The notes under the pieces: model-generated
Told to the model about the DNA's origin: nothing
The model's database searches: none
What the model saw: only the letters and a program-made list of their open reading frames with translations
Source of the DNA: Enterobacter asburiae
Lineage (GTDB): Bacteria; Pseudomonadota; Gammaproteobacteria; Enterobacterales; Enterobacteriaceae
Length of the DNA stretch: 64,000 bases
NCBI RefSeq assembly: GCF_008080435.1
Contig: NZ_VRKN01000002.1
Coordinates: forward strand, 310,001-374,000
Reading direction: 5' to 3'
Part shown: piece after piece, positions 30,467-42,354 of the stretch
Position numbering within the stretch: position 1 is the first letter of the stretch
Layout of the letters: each line of letters opens with the position of its first letter
Program-made: the position numbers and the translations under genes

Positions 30467-31479
30467 CAGTACAGGTACTCCTGCACCAGTTTTTCAGCGA
30501 TCTTGACCGCCATCAGCGCACCGCCAAAGCGAACGTTATCGGCAACGGACCAGAACTGAACCTGCTCCGGCATACCGTAATCGTTACGCACGCAGCCTAC
30601 GGAGATATGCGCACTCCCGGTGGCATCGCCCACCTGGGTCGGGAACTCGCTCTCTTCAGAAAGCACGATGTCTTCACCGCGGCCAAACGCATCGCGCGCC
30701 TCTTCTGCTGCCAGCGGACGCAGCGCTTCAAAACCAACCATCTGCGCGTGGCCGTAGAAGACCGGGGACTGCACGACGTTCGCGGAGATCATCAGGCCAT
30801 CGTCCTGCAGAATTTTACGCACTTCATCGACGATACGACGCTCTTCGCGTACGGAACCCTCGCGATCCGGCAGCAGCGGCAGCATGTTGAACGCCAGCTG
30901 GCGGCCAAAGAAATCATCTTCATCAATCGGGATACCGTTCAGCAGCTTTGCGCTCTGCCCGGCCAGCGCGTCAACAGCCTTTTTACCGTTCGCGGACGCG
31001 GACAGCAGGCTGGTGACGATAATGCGCGACAGGCCGCCGTCGTCGATCAGCGGTTTCAGGGCGGTCAGCAGCTGGCTGGTCAGGCTGCCTGGAACCGCAA
31101 TGACGTTTCGGTTGCGGTAGTCAGCCAGCACAAACGGGTTCACGTCCGGCACCACCAGCGGCACATCCGGCTCCATTGAGAACAGGCCGCTCAGGTCGAT
31201 CACCAGGCAACCTGCGTTGGTCGCCTCTTCAACGTACGCAGCAGTCGCTTCAGCGCCCGCGGCGAAAAACGCCAGCTGCGCCTGCGTCCAGTCGAATGCT
31301 GCCGCGTCCTGGACCATGACGGATTTACCGTTAAAACGCAGATGTTCACCTGCACTGTCGGTACGCGCCAGCGCATAGATGTCGCCCACCGGGAACTGAC
31401 GCTCAGCAAGGGTTTCGAGCAGGGCTTCGCCCACGGCACCCGTGGCACCTAAAATGGCAATGTTCCAGCCTTCAGACAT
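30466..31479 (-). CDS. usg: Usg, aspartate-semialdehyde dehydrogenase-like protein
   Basis: At 337 residues it has the NADP-binding fold of aspartate-semialdehyde dehydrogenase ([16 protein letters not shown] at the N-terminus, then a dimerisation domain). The position of the catalytic cysteine is occupied by other residues ([15 protein letters not shown]), so it is not expected to act as an Asd enzyme. Its function is unknown. It is coupled to truA and follows pdxB, with a terminator between pdxB and usg. Confidence 0.9.
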   Translation of the reverse strand: MSEGWNIAILGATGAVGEALLETLAERQFPVGDIYALARTDSAGEHLRFNGKSVMVQDAAAFDWTQAQLAFFAAGAEATAAYVEEATNAGCLVIDLSGLFSMEPDVPLVVPDVNPFVLADYRNRNVIAVPGSLTSQLLTALKPLIDDGGLSRIIVTSLLSASANGKKAVDALAGQSAKLLNGIPIDEDDFFGRQLAFNMLPLLPDREGSVREERRIVDEVRKILQDDGLMISANVVQSPVFYGHAQMVGFEALRPLAAEEARDAFGRGEDIVLSEESEFPTQVGDATGSAHISVGCVRNDYGMPEQVQFWSVADNVRFGGALMAVKIAEKLVQEYLY

Positions 31480-31496
31480 GGTGGTTTACTCCAGAA

Positions 31497-31531
31497 ATAA
31501 AAAAGCGTCCCTGTCGGAGTATCCGACAGGG
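31497..31531 (-). terminator. Terminator/attenuator between pdxB and usg
   Basis: A perfect 9-bp stem (CCCTGTCGG/CCGACAGGG, loop AGTAT) is followed on the minus strand by GACGC and six T. Confidence 0.85.
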
Positions 31532-31546
31532 AGCATTAAGAAGACA

Positions 31547-32683
31547 TTAATGCGCCGGGTGATGAACGGCGTTAAACCCAAGTTTATGCAGCAGCGTCGC
31601 CGCCGACGCGTCGTCGCACATCACATACAGGGAAGACCACTCGCGGCGCTCAACATAGTTCTTGCGCAGCTTATCAAACTCACCCGGGATCCCCGCCGCT
31701 TTACGCAGCAGCGCATCATCGCGGCGCACATCATACACCAAATGCACCAGCCTTTTCAGCGTTGCCTGATCGAGCGGGCCATACAGGGTAATGCGGCCAA
31801 ATTCAGGCGCGGGGAGTAAGGTATCCAGCGCTACCTGCTGAGGATGGCCGATAAAAGCGCTGTAGGCCTCGAAGACCTGCGTCGTGCCGCGAGCTTTCCC
31901 CTCGAGGGTGTAACCGGCGATATGCGCCGTGCCCACGTCCACCTTGTTAAGCAGCTCAACGCTGAGATCCGGCTCCGGCTCCCAGACGTCCAGCACCACG
32001 CTGAGGTCTTGTCCTTCGTTCAGACATGTCAGCAACGCGGCGTTATCTACGACCGGACCACGGCAGGCATTTATCAGAATAGTGCCAGCCTTCAGACGAC
32101 GGATCAGCGCCTCGTCAGCAAGATGCAGTGACTTATACGGCCCCTCTTTAAACAGCGGCGTGTGGAAAGTTAGCACATCGCACTGTTCGACCAGCTCATC
32201 CAGCGAGCGGAAATCCCCGTCATCGCCGTTGTCTTTGCGCGGCGGATCGCACAGCAGCGTGCGGATCCCTAACGCTTCAAGGCGCTTTTGCAGGCGCCCG
32301 CCGACGTTACCCACGCCGACAATCCCCACGGTGCGGTCTTTCAGCGCAAAACCGTCGCGCTCGGCCAGCATCAGCAGCGAGGAGAAAACGTATTCCACGA
32401 CAGCAATGGCGTTACAGCCCGGCGCGGCGGAAAAACCGATACCAGCCTGCGAAAGCCATTTATCATCCACATGATCGGTCCCTGCGGTTGCGGTTCCGAC
32501 GAACTTAATCGCTTTACCGGCGAGCAACGCCTCATTTACTTTGGTCACCGAACGCACCATCAGCGCGTCTGCGTCATCCAGTTCGTTGACCGGGATCGGG
32601 CGACCAGGGACAGCCTTAACGTTACCCAGGCGGCTAAACAGCTCACGGGCATAAGGCATATTTTCATCAACGAGGATTTTCAC
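31547..32683 (-). CDS. pdxB: Erythronate-4-phosphate dehydrogenase PdxB
   Basis: PdxB oxidises 4-phosphoerythronate, the second step of pyridoxal phosphate synthesis. The GTG at 32683 begins [20 protein letters not shown] and gives 378 residues, exactly the E. coli length; the longer open frame upstream is not conserved. The D-2-hydroxyacid dehydrogenase motifs are [16 protein letters not shown] (NAD binding) and the catalytic R, E and H regions, with DVWEPEPDL and [12 protein letters not shown]-terminal DUF3410 dimerisation region follows. Confidence 0.96.
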   Translation of the reverse strand: MKILVDENMPYARELFSRLGNVKAVPGRPIPVNELDDADALMVRSVTKVNEALLAGKAIKFVGTATAGTDHVDDKWLSQAGIGFSAAPGCNAIAVVEYVFSSLLMLAERDGFALKDRTVGIVGVGNVGGRLQKRLEALGIRTLLCDPPRKDNGDDGDFRSLDELVEQCDVLTFHTPLFKEGPYKSLHLADEALIRRLKAGTILINACRGPVVDNAALLTCLNEGQDLSVVLDVWEPEPDLSVELLNKVDVGTAHIAGYTLEGKARGTTQVFEAYSAFIGHPQQVALDTLLPAPEFGRITLYGPLDQATLKRLVHLVYDVRRDDALLRKAAGIPGEFDKLRKNYVERREWSSLYVMCDDASAATLLHKLGFNAVHHPAH

Positions 32684-32796
32684 ATCTGAGTACCTGTTTG
32701 AGAGGAAGAAAACCTGCCAAGTGTGCCATAATCTGGCCGCCAGGCATATACGTATACCTGGTTTACGCTGAGTTTTGACTTTAAGGATTTTTGACG

Positions 32797-33801
32797 ATGC
32801 AGCCCATTTCAGGTACGCCGCCACGCCCTCCGGGTGAAGGCCCTGTCACGCCAAACGTTGCCGGTGAACAACCGCTATCCACGCAACAGCGCACCGTGCT
32901 GGAGCGACTGATCACGCGCCTGATTGCGCTGACTTCGCAGCAAAACGCGGAAGTCTGGGCCGGGGTAAAGCATGATTTAGGCGTGAGGAACGACGCACCG
33001 CTGCAGTCGCGTCATTTCCCAGCTGCCGAGCAAAACCTGAACCAGCGTATCAATACCGCGCAGCAGAACCACACCACGCGCCAGATTGTCGCTCAGTTGA
33101 CGGAGCTGCTGGGCCAGGGAAATAACCGCCAGGCGGTGAGTGATTTTATTCGCCAGCAGTATGGTCAGACCGCGCTGGGCCAGCTGACACCCGACCAGCT
33201 CAAAACCGTGCTGACCCTGCTGCAGAACAACGAGCTGTCTATTCCGCAGCCTCAGGTGCGCCAGGCGACCGAGCGTCCGCTGCTGCCTGCCGAGCACAAC
33301 ACGCTCAAGCAGATGGTGACAAAACTGGCTGCGGCCACTGGCGAACCGACGAAGCTTATCTGGCAATCCATGCTGGAGCTGTCCGGCGTGAAGGCGGGTG
33401 AGCTGATCCCGGCCAAACAGTTTACTCATCTGGTGACCTGGCTCCAGGCGCGCCAGACGCTCAGCACCCAGAATGCCCCTACCCTGCATACCGTCCAGGC
33501 GGCACTGAAACAGCCGCTTGAGCCGCACGAGTTCGACGTGATTCGGGATTACGCCCAGCAAAACTGGCAGGCCACACCGCAAACTGTACTGACCACCGCG
33601 CAGGTGCAGGATCTGCTCAATCAAATCTTCGTTCGCCGCGCCGAGCGTGAAGGCGGCGTGCCGGAGGTGAGAAACATTCAGCCGATCTACAGCCCGCTCT
33701 TTGCGCCAGTCGTCGAGACGTTCAGAACACTCTCTGCGCGTCCGGGATTGATGTTTATTGCATTAATGATTGCACTGGCGATTTTCTGGCTGGTTGCCTG
33801 A
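32797..33801 (+). CDS. flk: Flagellar/regulatory membrane protein Flk
   Basis: The 334-residue protein has a long soluble glutamine-rich part and one C-terminal membrane helix (about residues 315-333). Flk is anchored in the inner membrane by its tail. In Salmonella it keeps flagellar hook-length signals from secreting FlgM too early. I chose the ATG at 32797 (AAGGA nine bases ahead) rather than the TTG at 32791. It is divergent from pdxB, as in E. coli. Confidence 0.9.
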   Translation: MQPISGTPPRPPGEGPVTPNVAGEQPLSTQQRTVLERLITRLIALTSQQNAEVWAGVKHDLGVRNDAPLQSRHFPAAEQNLNQRINTAQQNHTTRQIVAQLTELLGQGNNRQAVSDFIRQQYGQTALGQLTPDQLKTVLTLLQNNELSIPQPQVRQATERPLLPAEHNTLKQMVTKLAAATGEPTKLIWQSMLELSGVKAGELIPAKQFTHLVTWLQARQTLSTQNAPTLHTVQAALKQPLEPHEFDVIRDYAQQNWQATPQTVLTTAQVQDLLNQIFVRRAEREGGVPEVRNIQPIYSPLFAPVVETFRTLSARPGLMFIALMIALAIFWLVA

Positions 33802-33807
33802 AGTTTT

Positions 33808-33882
33808 GCCCGGTGGCGCTACGCTTACCAGGCCTACAACAGCTCGAACCGTAGGCCGGGTAAGGCGCAGCCGCCACCCGGC
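33808..33882. repeat. REP-like palindromic repeat pair
   Basis: Two inverted units lie between flk and yfcJ. The right unit GTAGGCCGGGTAAGGCGCAG is identical to that at 1.19 kb. Confidence 0.75.
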
Positions 33883-33891
33883 AACAAACAG

Positions 33892-35070
33892 TTAGGTTCT
33901 GCGAAACGCCACCAGCGTCACCACGATCCCAACCACCGCAGAAACCGCACCGGCCAGAAAGACGGACGGATAACCAAACGAGGTGGCTAACACCCCGGCC
34001 AGCGGCCCGGTTATTCCGTATGAGATATCCTGAAACGCCGCATAGCCGCCCAGCGCTGTACCGCGCACCTGTGGGGCAACGCGCTTCACCACTTCAACGC
34101 CCAGTGCCGGGAAGATCAGTGAACAGCCGCATCCGGTCAGCGCCGCACCAAGTAGTGCAACGGATGCCACGGGTGCATTCCACAGCAGCAGCAGTCCCAC
34201 GGTCTCTATCATCAGCGACGCGACCGCGACCTTCACGCCGCCGAAGCGATCCGGCATCCAGCCAAAAAGCACGCGCATCAGCACAAACGCGCCGCCAAAC
34301 GCGGTAAGCGTAAAACCGGCCATCGCCCAGCCGCGACTCATAAAATAGAGCGAGACGAAGGTACCAATCACCGCAAAACCCACGCCCTGCAACGCCAGAC
34401 CAAGACCCGGCTGCCAGATCTGGCCAACCACGCTCCACAGGGAAGGACGCTCACCTTTGTGAGCGGGCACCTTACGCACCGAGCCGTTAAACGCCCACGC
34501 CAGCAGGGGTAAAACCATCGTGGTTGCGGCCAGCGCCGCAAATCCAAACTGGCTATTAATAAGCAGCCCAAGCGGTGCACCGGCGGCCAGCGCGCCATAG
34601 ATGGCCATGCCGTTCCAGGACATCACCTTGCCGGAGCGTGCAGGCCCCACCAGACCCATTCCCCAGGTCAGGGTGCCGGTCAGCAACTGGCTTTCACCAA
34701 AGCCAAGGATTAAGCGGCCCAACACCAGCAGCGCAAATTTATACGCGGCGTCTACGGGCAGGAGAGCCGCCAGCAGCCATGCGCCGCCCGCCAGCGCACA
34801 GGCAAACATCCCCTGTAACGCCGAACGTTTTGCACCGTGCTGATCCGCCAGCCGTCCGGCGTAACCGCGGGTTAATACCGTGGCTAAAAACTGAATGCCC
34901 ACGGCAATGCCGACCATGGTGTTGCCATAGCCCAGCTCCTGATGAACGAACAGCGGGATCACCGGCAGCGGCAGACCAACGGTCATATAGGTCAGAAATA
35001 CCGCAAAAGCGATACGGAACAGCGAGACGTTCGCTGAAGGAGTTGTTTCTGTTTGAGTTATTGCAGTCAT
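33892..35070 (-). CDS. yfcJ: Major facilitator superfamily transporter YfcJ
   Basis: This 392-residue protein has twelve likely membrane helices and the MFS signature [11 protein letters not shown] between helices 2 and 3. It belongs to the YfcJ/YhhS arabinose-efflux-like MFS subgroup. Its physiological substrate is not established. It is a single gene between flk and fabB, with a 208-base gap to fabB that holds the fabB terminator. Confidence 0.87.
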   Translation of the reverse strand: MTAITQTETTPSANVSLFRIAFAVFLTYMTVGLPLPVIPLFVHQELGYGNTMVGIAVGIQFLATVLTRGYAGRLADQHGAKRSALQGMFACALAGGAWLLAALLPVDAAYKFALLVLGRLILGFGESQLLTGTLTWGMGLVGPARSGKVMSWNGMAIYGALAAGAPLGLLINSQFGFAALAATTMVLPLLAWAFNGSVRKVPAHKGERPSLWSVVGQIWQPGLGLALQGVGFAVIGTFVSLYFMSRGWAMAGFTLTAFGGAFVLMRVLFGWMPDRFGGVKVAVASLMIETVGLLLLWNAPVASVALLGAALTGCGCSLIFPALGVEVVKRVAPQVRGTALGGYAAFQDISYGITGPLAGVLATSFGYPSVFLAGAVSAVVGIVVTLVAFRRT

Positions 35071-35233
35071 GCTTTACTCCGAAATGAAGAGTAAGGCGGG
35101 GAAATGGCCACGCCCCCTCTACCTGATTATCAGGATTAAGGCGCGTTGGTTGACGTTAAACGCTTACGCATTATCGTGAGGATAATGTTGAGTGGTGGAG
35201 TTTGCCTGTGAGATCAGCCGCTTGTCAATGCAT

Positions 35234-35262
35234 AAAAAAGGGAGCCTTATGGCTCCCTTCCT
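35234..35262 (-). terminator. Terminator after fabB
   Basis: The perfect stem AAGGGAGCC/GGCTCCCTT is followed by six T on the minus strand, 17 bases past the fabB stop. Confidence 0.9.
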
Positions 35263-35278
35263 GAATCAAACTTAAAAC

Positions 35279-36496
35279 TTATGCTTTCAGCTTACGCATA
35301 ACCAGCGTGGCGTTGGTGCCGCCGAAGCCGAAGCTGTTTGACATGACGGTGTTCAACGTCGCGTCCATTGGCTTGGTCACGATGTTCAGGCCAGCAGCCT
35401 GCTCGTCCATCTCATCAATGTTGATGCTTGGGGCGATAAAGCCGTTTTCCAGCATCAGCAGAGAGTAGATCGCTTCCTGCACGCCAGCCGCCCCCAGAGA
35501 GTGACCGGTCATGGCTTTGGTCGCGGAGATCGCCGGACTGTTGTCACCGAAGACTTCACGGATCGCACCCAGCTCTTTCACGTCGCCTACCGGAGTAGAG
35601 GTACCGTGGGAGTTCAGGTAGTCGATTGGGGTATCAACGCCGTGCATCGCCATCTTCATGCAGCGCACCGCGCCTTCGCCAGATGGCGCAACCATGTCGG
35701 CGCCGTCAGACGTTGCACCGTAGCCCACGATCTCAGCATAGATATGAGCGCCACGTGCCAGGGCATGCTCCAGCTCTTCAACCACAACCATACCGCCGCC
35801 GCCAGCGATAACGAAACCGTCACGGTGCGCATCATAGGTACGGGATGCTTTATCCGGGGTTTCATTGTACTTGGTGGACAGTGCGCCCATCGCGTCGAAT
35901 TCACAGGCCATTTCCCAGCCCAGCTCTTCGCCGCCGCCAGCAAATACGATGTCCTGTTTACCCAGCTGGATCTGCTCAACAGCATTACCGATGCAGTGTG
36001 CGGAAGTCGCACACGCGGAGCTGATGGAGTAGTTCACACCGTGGATTTTGAATGGGGTCGCCAGGCATGCGGAAACCGCAGAACCCATGGCTTTGGTGAC
36101 CACGTACGGACCTACTGCTTTCAGACCACGCGGGCTACGCATTGCGTCAGCGCCGAATACCTGCGCTTTGGATGAGCCGCCGGAACCAGCGATCAGACCC
36201 ACGCGCGGGTTGTTCTGATAAACCTCTTCACTCAGGCCAGCATCTTTGATCGCTTCCTGCATGGAGAGATAAGCATAAATAGAGGCATCGTTCATGAAAC
36301 GAACCACTTTGCGGTCAATCAAACCGGTGGTGTCCAGTTTGACGTTACCCCATACGTGGCTACGCATACCTGAATCTTTAAACTCTTCAGAGAAAGTGAT
36401 CCCGGAGCGTCCTTCACGCAGAGATGCCAGGACTTCCTGCTGGTTATTACCGATGCTGGAAACAATGCCCAGGCCAGTAATCACTGCACGTTTCAT
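35279..36496 (-). CDS. fabB: 3-Oxoacyl-[ACP] synthase I FabB
   Basis: FabB elongates acyl chains and is essential for unsaturated fatty acids. The 405-residue enzyme has the Cys-His-His triad: C162 in SSACATSAH, the histidine of [11 protein letters not shown], and that of [13 protein letters not shown] with its catalytic lysine. The C-terminal [12 protein letters not shown] is the usual thiolase-fold glycine loop. FabR-like and FadR-like operators lie just upstream. Confidence 0.97.
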   Translation of the reverse strand: MKRAVITGLGIVSSIGNNQQEVLASLREGRSGITFSEEFKDSGMRSHVWGNVKLDTTGLIDRKVVRFMNDASIYAYLSMQEAIKDAGLSEEVYQNNPRVGLIAGSGGSSKAQVFGADAMRSPRGLKAVGPYVVTKAMGSAVSACLATPFKIHGVNYSISSACATSAHCIGNAVEQIQLGKQDIVFAGGGEELGWEMACEFDAMGALSTKYNETPDKASRTYDAHRDGFVIAGGGGMVVVEELEHALARGAHIYAEIVGYGATSDGADMVAPSGEGAVRCMKMAMHGVDTPIDYLNSHGTSTPVGDVKELGAIREVFGDNSPAISATKAMTGHSLGAAGVQEAIYSLLMLENGFIAPSINIDEMDEQAAGLNIVTKPMDATLNTVMSNSFGFGGTNATLVMRKLKA

Positions 36497-36543
36497 TCAA
36501 TACCTCTGTAAGTCGCACTATAGTAAGTTTCGAGTCGCACAAT

Positions 36544-36561
36544 AGCGTACACTTGTACGCC
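36544..36561 (-). promoter_or_regulatory. FabR operator of fabB
   Basis: AGCGTACACTTGTACGCC is a near-perfect palindrome matching the FabR consensus (AGCGTACA..TGTTCGCT type). FabR represses fabB when unsaturated acyl chains are plentiful. Confidence 0.8.
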
Positions 36562-36578
36562 GAACAAGTCCGATCAGA
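36562..36578 (-). promoter_or_regulatory. FadR activator site of fabB
   Basis: The minus strand reads TCTGATCGGACTTGTTC, a close match to the FadR consensus AACTGGTCNGACNTGTT. It lies directly next to the FabR palindrome, as in E. coli, where FadR activates fabB. Confidence 0.82.
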
Positions 36579-36654
36579 CATTTTCTGCGGAAATTTGCAC
36601 CGATGGACTCACATCGTTAAGATCGTGCCACTGCCTGTCAGACGAGTAACTTAC

Positions 36655-38652
36655 GTGAAACAAAACGCTATACAACCCGCCAACCTCGAATTCAACGCTG
36701 AGGGTACACCTGTTTCCCGAGATTTTGATGACGTCTATTTTTCTAATGATAACGGACTTGAAGAAACCCGCTATGTTTTCCTCGACGGAAACCATCTCAG
36801 CACCCGCTTCCCGGAGCATCCGCGGAGCCTGTTTGTGGTCGCGGAAAGTGGATTCGGCACCGGGCTGAATTTTTTAACCCTCTGGCAGGCGTTTAACCAG
36901 TTTCACGCTGCACACCCTGAGGCTACGCTACAAAGATTACATTTCATCAGTTTCGAAAAATTCCCGCTCACCGCGCACGATCTGCGACTCGCTCATCAGC
37001 GCTGGCCAGAGCTAGCTGCGTGGGCAGAGCAGCTCCAGGCGCAGTGGCCGCCTCACATCGGCGGCTGCCACCGTCTGATTCTCGACGGTGGACGCGTGAC
37101 GCTGGATTTATGGCTCGGCGACATCAACGACCTGACCGATACGCTTGATGATTCGATGAATCAGAAAGTCGATGCATGGTTCCTGGACGGCTTTGCCCCC
37201 GCCAAAAACCCGGACATGTGGAGCCAGCATCTGTTTAGCGCGATGGCGCGGCTGGCGCGTCCTGGCGCGACGCTTGCCACCTTCACCTCAGCGGGCTTTG
37301 TCCGCCGCGGGCTGCAGGATGCAGGCTTTACCATGCAGAAGACCAAAGGCTTTGGCCGCAAGCGCGACATGCTGGTCGGCAGGATGGATCAGACGCTGGA
37401 CATTTCCGCTCAGGCGCCCTGGTTTGCACGCCGCGCCAGCACATCACGTGAGGTGGCGATAGTCGGCGGGGGGATCGCCAGCGCCCTGCTGTCTCTCGCG
37501 CTTCTCCACCGCGGCTGGCAGGTCACGCTCTACTGTGCTGACGACGCGCCAGCAAACGGCGCGTCCGGCAACCGCCAGGGGGCGCTCTACCCGCTTTTAA
37601 GCGCGCACGACCCGGCCCTGTTCCGGTTTTTCCCGGCGGCGTTTACCTTCGCTCGTCGTCTGTACGACGCCCTGCCGGTGGCGTTCGACCATGACTGGTG
37701 CGGCGTGACGCAGCTCGGCTGGGATGAAAAGAGCCAGCAAAAAATCACGCAGATGCTGTCGCTGGGCCTGCCTGACGAGATTGCCCGCGCGGTCAGTGCA
37801 CAAGAGGTGGCAGACACCGCTGGCGTACAAACCGGGTGTGGGGGCATTCAGTATCCGCTCGGCGGCTGGCTGTGCCCGGCTGAACTGACCGCGGCGGTCA
37901 TTGCCCTGGCGCATTCTCGCGGGCTGACGGCGCATTATGCGCACACCGTTGAATCGCTGAGCCGAAGCGAGCGCTGGAATCTGCGTTTTGCTGGTGGCAA
38001 AGAGGCGAGCCATGCCAGCGTTGTGTTGGCAAACGGACATAACATCAATCAGTTTATCCAGACAGAGACGTTGCCGGTTTATCCGGTCGGCGGCCAGGTA
38101 AGCCATATTCCTTCCGCGCCCGAACTGAGCAAACTGCGTCAGGTGCTGTGCTATGACGGCTATCTGACGCCGCAAAATCCGTCTAACGGCCATCACTGCA
38201 TCGGGGCCAGCTATCATCGTGGCGAGACGGATATGCGCTACAGCGAAGCGGATCAGGCGCAAAACCGCCAACGCCTGATTGACTGTTTCCCGGATGCGGC
38301 GTGGGCGCAAGAGGTTGACGTCAGCGAGGGGGCAGCGCGCTGCGGCGTGCGCTGTGCCACCCGAGATCATCTGCCGATGGCGGGAAATGTGCCGGACTAC
38401 GAAGCGACGCTTGAGGCCTATCAGGACCTTGCTGATAACCGGGATAAAGCGGTAAGCGCGCCGGTTTATCCGGAGCTGTATATGCTGGGCGGGCTGGGCT
38501 CTCGCGGGCTGTGTTCTGCACCGCTGCTGGCAGAAGTCTTAGCCGCGCAAATGAGCGACGAGCCGATTCCACTGGACAGTGTTACGCTTGCTGGGCTGAA
38601 TCCGAATCGCTTGTGGGTAAGGAAACTGCTGAAGGGGAAGAAGGTTAAGTAG
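36655..38652 (+). CDS. mnmC: tRNA 5-methylaminomethyl-2-thiouridine synthesis bifunctional protein MnmC
   Basis: MnmC finishes mnm5s2U at the tRNA wobble position. The N-terminal domain (about residues 1-245) is the SAM methyltransferase ([13 protein letters not shown]). The C-terminal domain is the FAD oxidoreductase with [15 protein letters not shown] near residue 265. The GTG at 36655 gives 665 residues, close to the 668 of E. coli; the frame upstream overlaps the fabB operators and is not coding. Confidence 0.95.
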   Translation: MKQNAIQPANLEFNAEGTPVSRDFDDVYFSNDNGLEETRYVFLDGNHLSTRFPEHPRSLFVVAESGFGTGLNFLTLWQAFNQFHAAHPEATLQRLHFISFEKFPLTAHDLRLAHQRWPELAAWAEQLQAQWPPHIGGCHRLILDGGRVTLDLWLGDINDLTDTLDDSMNQKVDAWFLDGFAPAKNPDMWSQHLFSAMARLARPGATLATFTSAGFVRRGLQDAGFTMQKTKGFGRKRDMLVGRMDQTLDISAQAPWFARRASTSREVAIVGGGIASALLSLALLHRGWQVTLYCADDAPANGASGNRQGALYPLLSAHDPALFRFFPAAFTFARRLYDALPVAFDHDWCGVTQLGWDEKSQQKITQMLSLGLPDEIARAVSAQEVADTAGVQTGCGGIQYPLGGWLCPAELTAAVIALAHSRGLTAHYAHTVESLSRSERWNLRFAGGKEASHASVVLANGHNINQFIQTETLPVYPVGGQVSHIPSAPELSKLRQVLCYDGYLTPQNPSNGHHCIGASYHRGETDMRYSEADQAQNRQRLIDCFPDAAWAQEVDVSEGAARCGVRCATRDHLPMAGNVPDYEATLEAYQDLADNRDKAVSAPVYPELYMLGGLGSRGLCSAPLLAEVLAAQMSDEPIPLDSVTLAGLNPNRLWVRKLLKGKKVK

Positions 38653-38695
38653 GGTGCGGTCTGAGGCCCTCACCAATAGGGCTGAGGGGATATTC

Positions 38696-38725
38696 GTAGG
38701 CCCGGTAAGCGTAGCGCCACCGGGC
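38696..38725. repeat. Single REP-like unit
   Basis: GTAGGCCCGGTAAGCGTAGC... unit between the convergent mnmC and yfcL genes. A small CCCTCA..TGAGGG palindrome lies just before it (38668-38687). Confidence 0.7.
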
Positions 38726-38738
38726 GAAATACGATGAA

Positions 38739-39014
38739 TTAGCGTTTAGCTTGCTGGAACAAATTGTCCCACATGCCCAGCACCAGAGACTGGTCGCGCG
38801 GAGAGAGTTCCCCGGCCAGAATGGCTTTTTCCAGACTGCGAGTGACTTCAGCGTGAACAGCGTCGGCAGAGTGATCGTCACCCGCTTCCAGCTCGGCTAC
38901 CGCGAGCGTCAGGTGACCACGCAGATAACCGCTGGCGAACAGCTCATCATCACTGGCGTGTTCCACCATGTCATCAATTAACGCCAGAATGCGTGATTCA
39001 AATTCTGCGATCAT
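38739..39014 (-). CDS. yfcL: YfcL family protein, function unknown
   Basis: At 91 residues this is an acidic helical protein of the YfcL family (PF08891). No activity is known. It is the last gene of the prmB-aroC-mepA-yfcA-epmC-yfcL run and starts 13 bases after epmC ends. Confidence 0.9.
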   Translation of the reverse strand: MIAEFESRILALIDDMVEHASDDELFASGYLRGHLTLAVAELEAGDDHSADAVHAEVTRSLEKAILAGELSPRDQSLVLGMWDNLFQQAKR

Positions 39015-39027
39015 CTTCTTTCCTCTG

Positions 39028-39573
39028 TTAAAGATCTTCCGGCCAAGGGAAGCATTCCGCCGTGATCACCGGCGTGTGGTAATAATTCTGTAAGGCCCCG
39101 ATCAGGCGTGCCGGACGTTCCGGGATGCCTTTCTCAAGATATTCCATCACCTGCGCATGAACGCGGCGCTGGAAGACGATACGGTCTGGCTCGAAGTCGC
39201 CTTCGAGGTTGTCACAGCTAACGTTGAACGGGAAACCCGCCGCGACGCAGAATAGCCATTCCAGCGCCTGCGGTTTCACCTCCACATCTTCAAACTGCCC
39301 CTGCGTTGCGGCGTCACGCCCGTCCGGACAGTACCAGTAACCGAAGTCCACCAGCTCGCGCCGCGCTTTCCCCGCGATGCACCAGTGCGAAATCTCGTGC
39401 AAGCCGCTGGCATAAAAGCCGTGGGCAAAGACGATGCGGTTATACGAAACCTCTGCATCAGCAGGAAGATAGATCGGTTCGTCGTCGCCTTTAATCAGAC
39501 GGGTATTAAAATCATCAGCAAAACAGCCGTCAAAAATCTCAATCAGCTGTTCGTATTTATGCGTACTGTTCAT
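39028..39573 (-). CDS. epmC: Elongation factor P hydroxylase EpmC (YfcM)
   Basis: EpmC hydroxylates the beta-lysyl-lysine side chain of elongation factor P after EpmA and EpmB act. The 181-residue protein has the family motif with a metal-binding [10 protein letters not shown] (near residue 57) and further conserved acidic residues. Its first base is also the last base of yfcA, so translation is coupled. Confidence 0.92.
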   Translation of the reverse strand: MNSTHKYEQLIEIFDGCFADDFNTRLIKGDDEPIYLPADAEVSYNRIVFAHGFYASGLHEISHWCIAGKARRELVDFGYWYCPDGRDAATQGQFEDVEVKPQALEWLFCVAAGFPFNVSCDNLEGDFEPDRIVFQRRVHAQVMEYLEKGIPERPARLIGALQNYYHTPVITAECFPWPEDL

Positions 39574-40382
39574 TAGTGCATCCCCAACCAGGTGAGGATC
39601 TCCTGTCCATGGCTGTCATAAAGCAGTTTGGCGCTCATTACGGCCGAGACGATGACGATCATCGGGCGAATAAGTTTTTGTCCTTTGCTTAACACCAGAC
39701 GCGAACCCGCGCGCGCGCCCAGGAACTGCCCTGCCATCATCACAAATCCGGTTGCCCAGATGACCTTGCCGCCAATGATAAACAGCAGCAGGCCGCCGAC
39801 GTTTGAGGTCGCGTTGAGCACTTTGGCATGGGCGGTGGATTTGGCGAGGTTAAACCCGGCCAGCGTCACGAACGCCAGCGCATAAAATGAACCGGCCCCC
39901 GGCCCGAAGAAACCGTCGTAAAAACCCACACAGCCCCCGGCGATCAGGGCAAACGGCAGGCCGTGCAGACGACGCTGTCGGTCTTCTTCACCGAGCTTTG
40001 GCATCAACAAGAAGTAAAGCCCGATGCAGATGACCAGAATCGGCAGGATCTGGCGCAAAATATCGGACTGCACGTGCTGAACCAGCAGCGCGCCCGACGT
40101 GGAGCCGATAAAGGTCATCAGGATATTGAGCTTCTGATCAGCCAGGCTCACCACCTTGCGGCGGATAAAATAGAGCGACGCAGAGAGCGAGCCGCCGCAG
40201 GCCTGAAGCTTGTTGGTGGCAAGCGCCTGGGCAGGGCTCATCCCCACCGCCAGCAGTGCCGGAACGGTCAGCAAACCGCCCCCACCCGCCAGGGCATCGA
40301 TAAAGCCAGCCAGCATGGCCACAAAGAACAGCACCACCAGCAGCAGCGGTGACACCATAAACAGATCGACGAAATTATCCAT
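39573..40382 (-). CDS. yfcA: TSUP-family membrane protein YfcA
   Basis: This 269-residue protein has about eight membrane segments and matches the TauE/SafE (TSUP) family of putative anion or sulfur-compound exporters. Typical family features are the N-terminal LAGFIDALAGGGGLLTVPAL and the middle FYDGFFGPGAGSF glycine-rich loops. The substrate is unknown. It is packed one base against both mepA and epmC. Confidence 0.92.
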   Translation of the reverse strand: MDNFVDLFMVSPLLLVVLFFVAMLAGFIDALAGGGGLLTVPALLAVGMSPAQALATNKLQACGGSLSASLYFIRRKVVSLADQKLNILMTFIGSTSGALLVQHVQSDILRQILPILVICIGLYFLLMPKLGEEDRQRRLHGLPFALIAGGCVGFYDGFFGPGAGSFYALAFVTLAGFNLAKSTAHAKVLNATSNVGGLLLFIIGGKVIWATGFVMMAGQFLGARAGSRLVLSKGQKLIRPMIVIVSAVMSAKLLYDSHGQEILTWLGMH

Positions 40383-41206
40383 TAAAGTACATGCTCATCC
40401 AGTAGCGCCTGGCAGGAAGGCGGCAACGGAGGCGGTGTCTTCTTCTCAGGCTTAGAGGTTCCAGGTTTTGCCGGCTCAAACCAGCTTTGCAGTTCCGCAC
40501 CACAGCCATCGCCTGGCGGAGGTAGCGGCTGATCTTCACATTCCAGGCTATTCGCCGGGCAGCGCAGACGAACGTGCATGTGCGCACGATGCTGGAACCA
40601 CGGGCGCACTTTGCGCAGCCAGTCGCGATCGGTTCCTGCATCCAGGCAGAGCTGCTGCTTGATGGCCGGATTAACGAAAATCCGCGTGACGTCGTTATCT
40701 TCTGCCGCCAGCTTGATCATGCTGGATACATCCCGCGTCCACAGGGACGGCACAACGCGCTTACCGTCGCTCGCCACCAGATCCAGCGCCTGCGGTTTCA
40801 GCAGTTGGGCGGACGTCCAGCGGGCTTTCGGTAGCTGCAGGAAGATATCGACATCCAGTCCGGTTTGGTGACTGGCGTGCCCACCGTTAAAACGCCCGCC
40901 GGCAGGCATTCCCATATCGCCAATCAGCATCGTGCCCAGCCCCAGGTTATGTACCTGATTTCCCAGACGCTGGATGAACAGCACCAGATCTGGATGGCCG
41001 AAATAACGTCGCTGATCGGTGCGCATCACCTGATAGGTATCAGACTGAAGAGGAAGCTCCTGGGCACCGACGATACAACCGTTCGAAAAGGCGCCAATGG
41101 ACTGCGCGCTCCCCGCCACCGGGTGGGTGATTTTTTGCCATGGCGTCGCGGCCAGACTGGCTCCACTGACCAGCAGCGCCAGCAGAGCAATTGCAGTTTT
41201 TTTCAT
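40382..41206 (-). CDS. mepA: Penicillin-insensitive murein endopeptidase MepA
   Basis: MepA cleaves D-Ala-mDAP cross-links in peptidoglycan. The start [19 protein letters not shown] is a signal peptide, giving 274 residues as in E. coli. The LAS-type zinc ligands are in [13 protein letters not shown] and HMHVRLRCP, and C-terminal cysteines form disulfides. The in-frame extension to 41329 overlaps aroC and is not real. Confidence 0.94.
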   Translation of the reverse strand: MKKTAIALLALLVSGASLAATPWQKITHPVAGSAQSIGAFSNGCIVGAQELPLQSDTYQVMRTDQRRYFGHPDLVLFIQRLGNQVHNLGLGTMLIGDMGMPAGGRFNGGHASHQTGLDVDIFLQLPKARWTSAQLLKPQALDLVASDGKRVVPSLWTRDVSSMIKLAAEDNDVTRIFVNPAIKQQLCLDAGTDRDWLRKVRPWFQHRAHMHVRLRCPANSLECEDQPLPPPGDGCGAELQSWFEPAKPGTSKPEKKTPPPLPPSCQALLDEHVL

Positions 41207-41208
41207 GT

Positions 41209-42294
41209 TTACCAGCGTGGAATGGTCGTCGTCACATCCGCATTCTGCGCGCGCTGGCGCAGGAAGTGATCCATCAGCACGATCGCCAGCATCGCTTCTG
41301 CGATCGGCACCGCGCGGATCCCCACGCACGGATCGTGACGTCCTTTGGTGATCATCTCAACTTCTTCGCCATCGCGGTTAATCGTGTGGCCCGGCACGGT
41401 GATGCTGGAGGTCGGCTTCAGCGCGATGTTGGCAACAATCTGCTGCCCGCTGCTAATACCGCCCAGAATGCCGCCCGCATGGTTGCTCTGGAAGCCCGCC
41501 TTTGTGATTTCGTCGCGGTTCTGACTGCCGCGAAGCTGAACCACGTCAAAGCCGTCGCCAATCTCTACGCCCTTCACCGCGTTGATGCTCATCAGCGCGT
41601 GGGCAATGTCGGCGTCGAGACGGTCGAATACCGGCTCGCCCCAGCCAGCCGGGACGCCGTCGGCCACCACGGTGACTTTCGCTCCAATGGAGTCGCCCTC
41701 TTTTTTCAGGCCGCGCATCAGTTCGTCCAACGCGTCAAGTTTGTCAGCATCGGCGCAGAAGAACGGGTTTTGCTCGACCTGTTCCCAGTCTTTGATCGCC
41801 AGCGGAATGTCGCCCATCTGGGTCAGGCAGCCGCGAATGACGATGCCAAATTTCTGCTGCAGGTATTTCTTAGCAATCGCCCCTGCCGCTACGCGCATCG
41901 CGGTTTCACGCGCGGAAGAACGTCCGCCGCCGCGATAGTCGCGGAAGCCGTACTTTTGTTCGTAGGTATAGTCGGCGTGGCCCGGACGGAAGACGTCTTT
42001 GATGGCGCCGTAGTCCTGGGAACGCTGATCGGTGTTTTCGATCAGCAGACCAATGCTGGTTCCGGTGGTGCGGCCTTCAAAGACCCCGGAGAGAATTTTT
42101 ACCTGGTCCGGCTCGCGACGCTGCGTGGTGTAGCGAGAGGTGCCCGGACGACGACGGTCGAGGTCGTGCTGTAAATCGGCTTCGGTCAGTTCGATGCCTG
42201 GCGGTACGCCATCAACGATACAGCCCAGCGCCAGCCCGTGTGATTCCCCAAAGGTGGTCACGCGGAATACCTGTCCAATACTGTTTCCTGCCAT
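41209..42294 (-). CDS. aroC: Chorismate synthase AroC
   Basis: AroC makes chorismate, the branch point of aromatic amino acids, folate and ubiquinone, using reduced FMN. The 361-residue protein (from [20 protein letters not shown]) has the three chorismate synthase signatures: [14 protein letters not shown], the [18 protein letters not shown] region, and the C-terminal [19 protein letters not shown] second ATG one codon upstream is not needed. It is 60 bases after prmB. Confidence 0.96.
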   Translation of the reverse strand: MAGNSIGQVFRVTTFGESHGLALGCIVDGVPPGIELTEADLQHDLDRRRPGTSRYTTQRREPDQVKILSGVFEGRTTGTSIGLLIENTDQRSQDYGAIKDVFRPGHADYTYEQKYGFRDYRGGGRSSARETAMRVAAGAIAKKYLQQKFGIVIRGCLTQMGDIPLAIKDWEQVEQNPFFCADADKLDALDELMRGLKKEGDSIGAKVTVVADGVPAGWGEPVFDRLDADIAHALMSINAVKGVEIGDGFDVVQLRGSQNRDEITKAGFQSNHAGGILGGISSGQQIVANIALKPTSSITVPGHTINRDGEEVEMITKGRHDPCVGIRAVPIAEAMLAIVLMDHFLRQRAQNADVTTTIPRW

Positions 42295-42354
42295 CACGGC
42301 TCCGATGTTGTTGTTTGTGTTTGAGCGTTGTGAAACGGGCCGAAGCCCGCTGGA

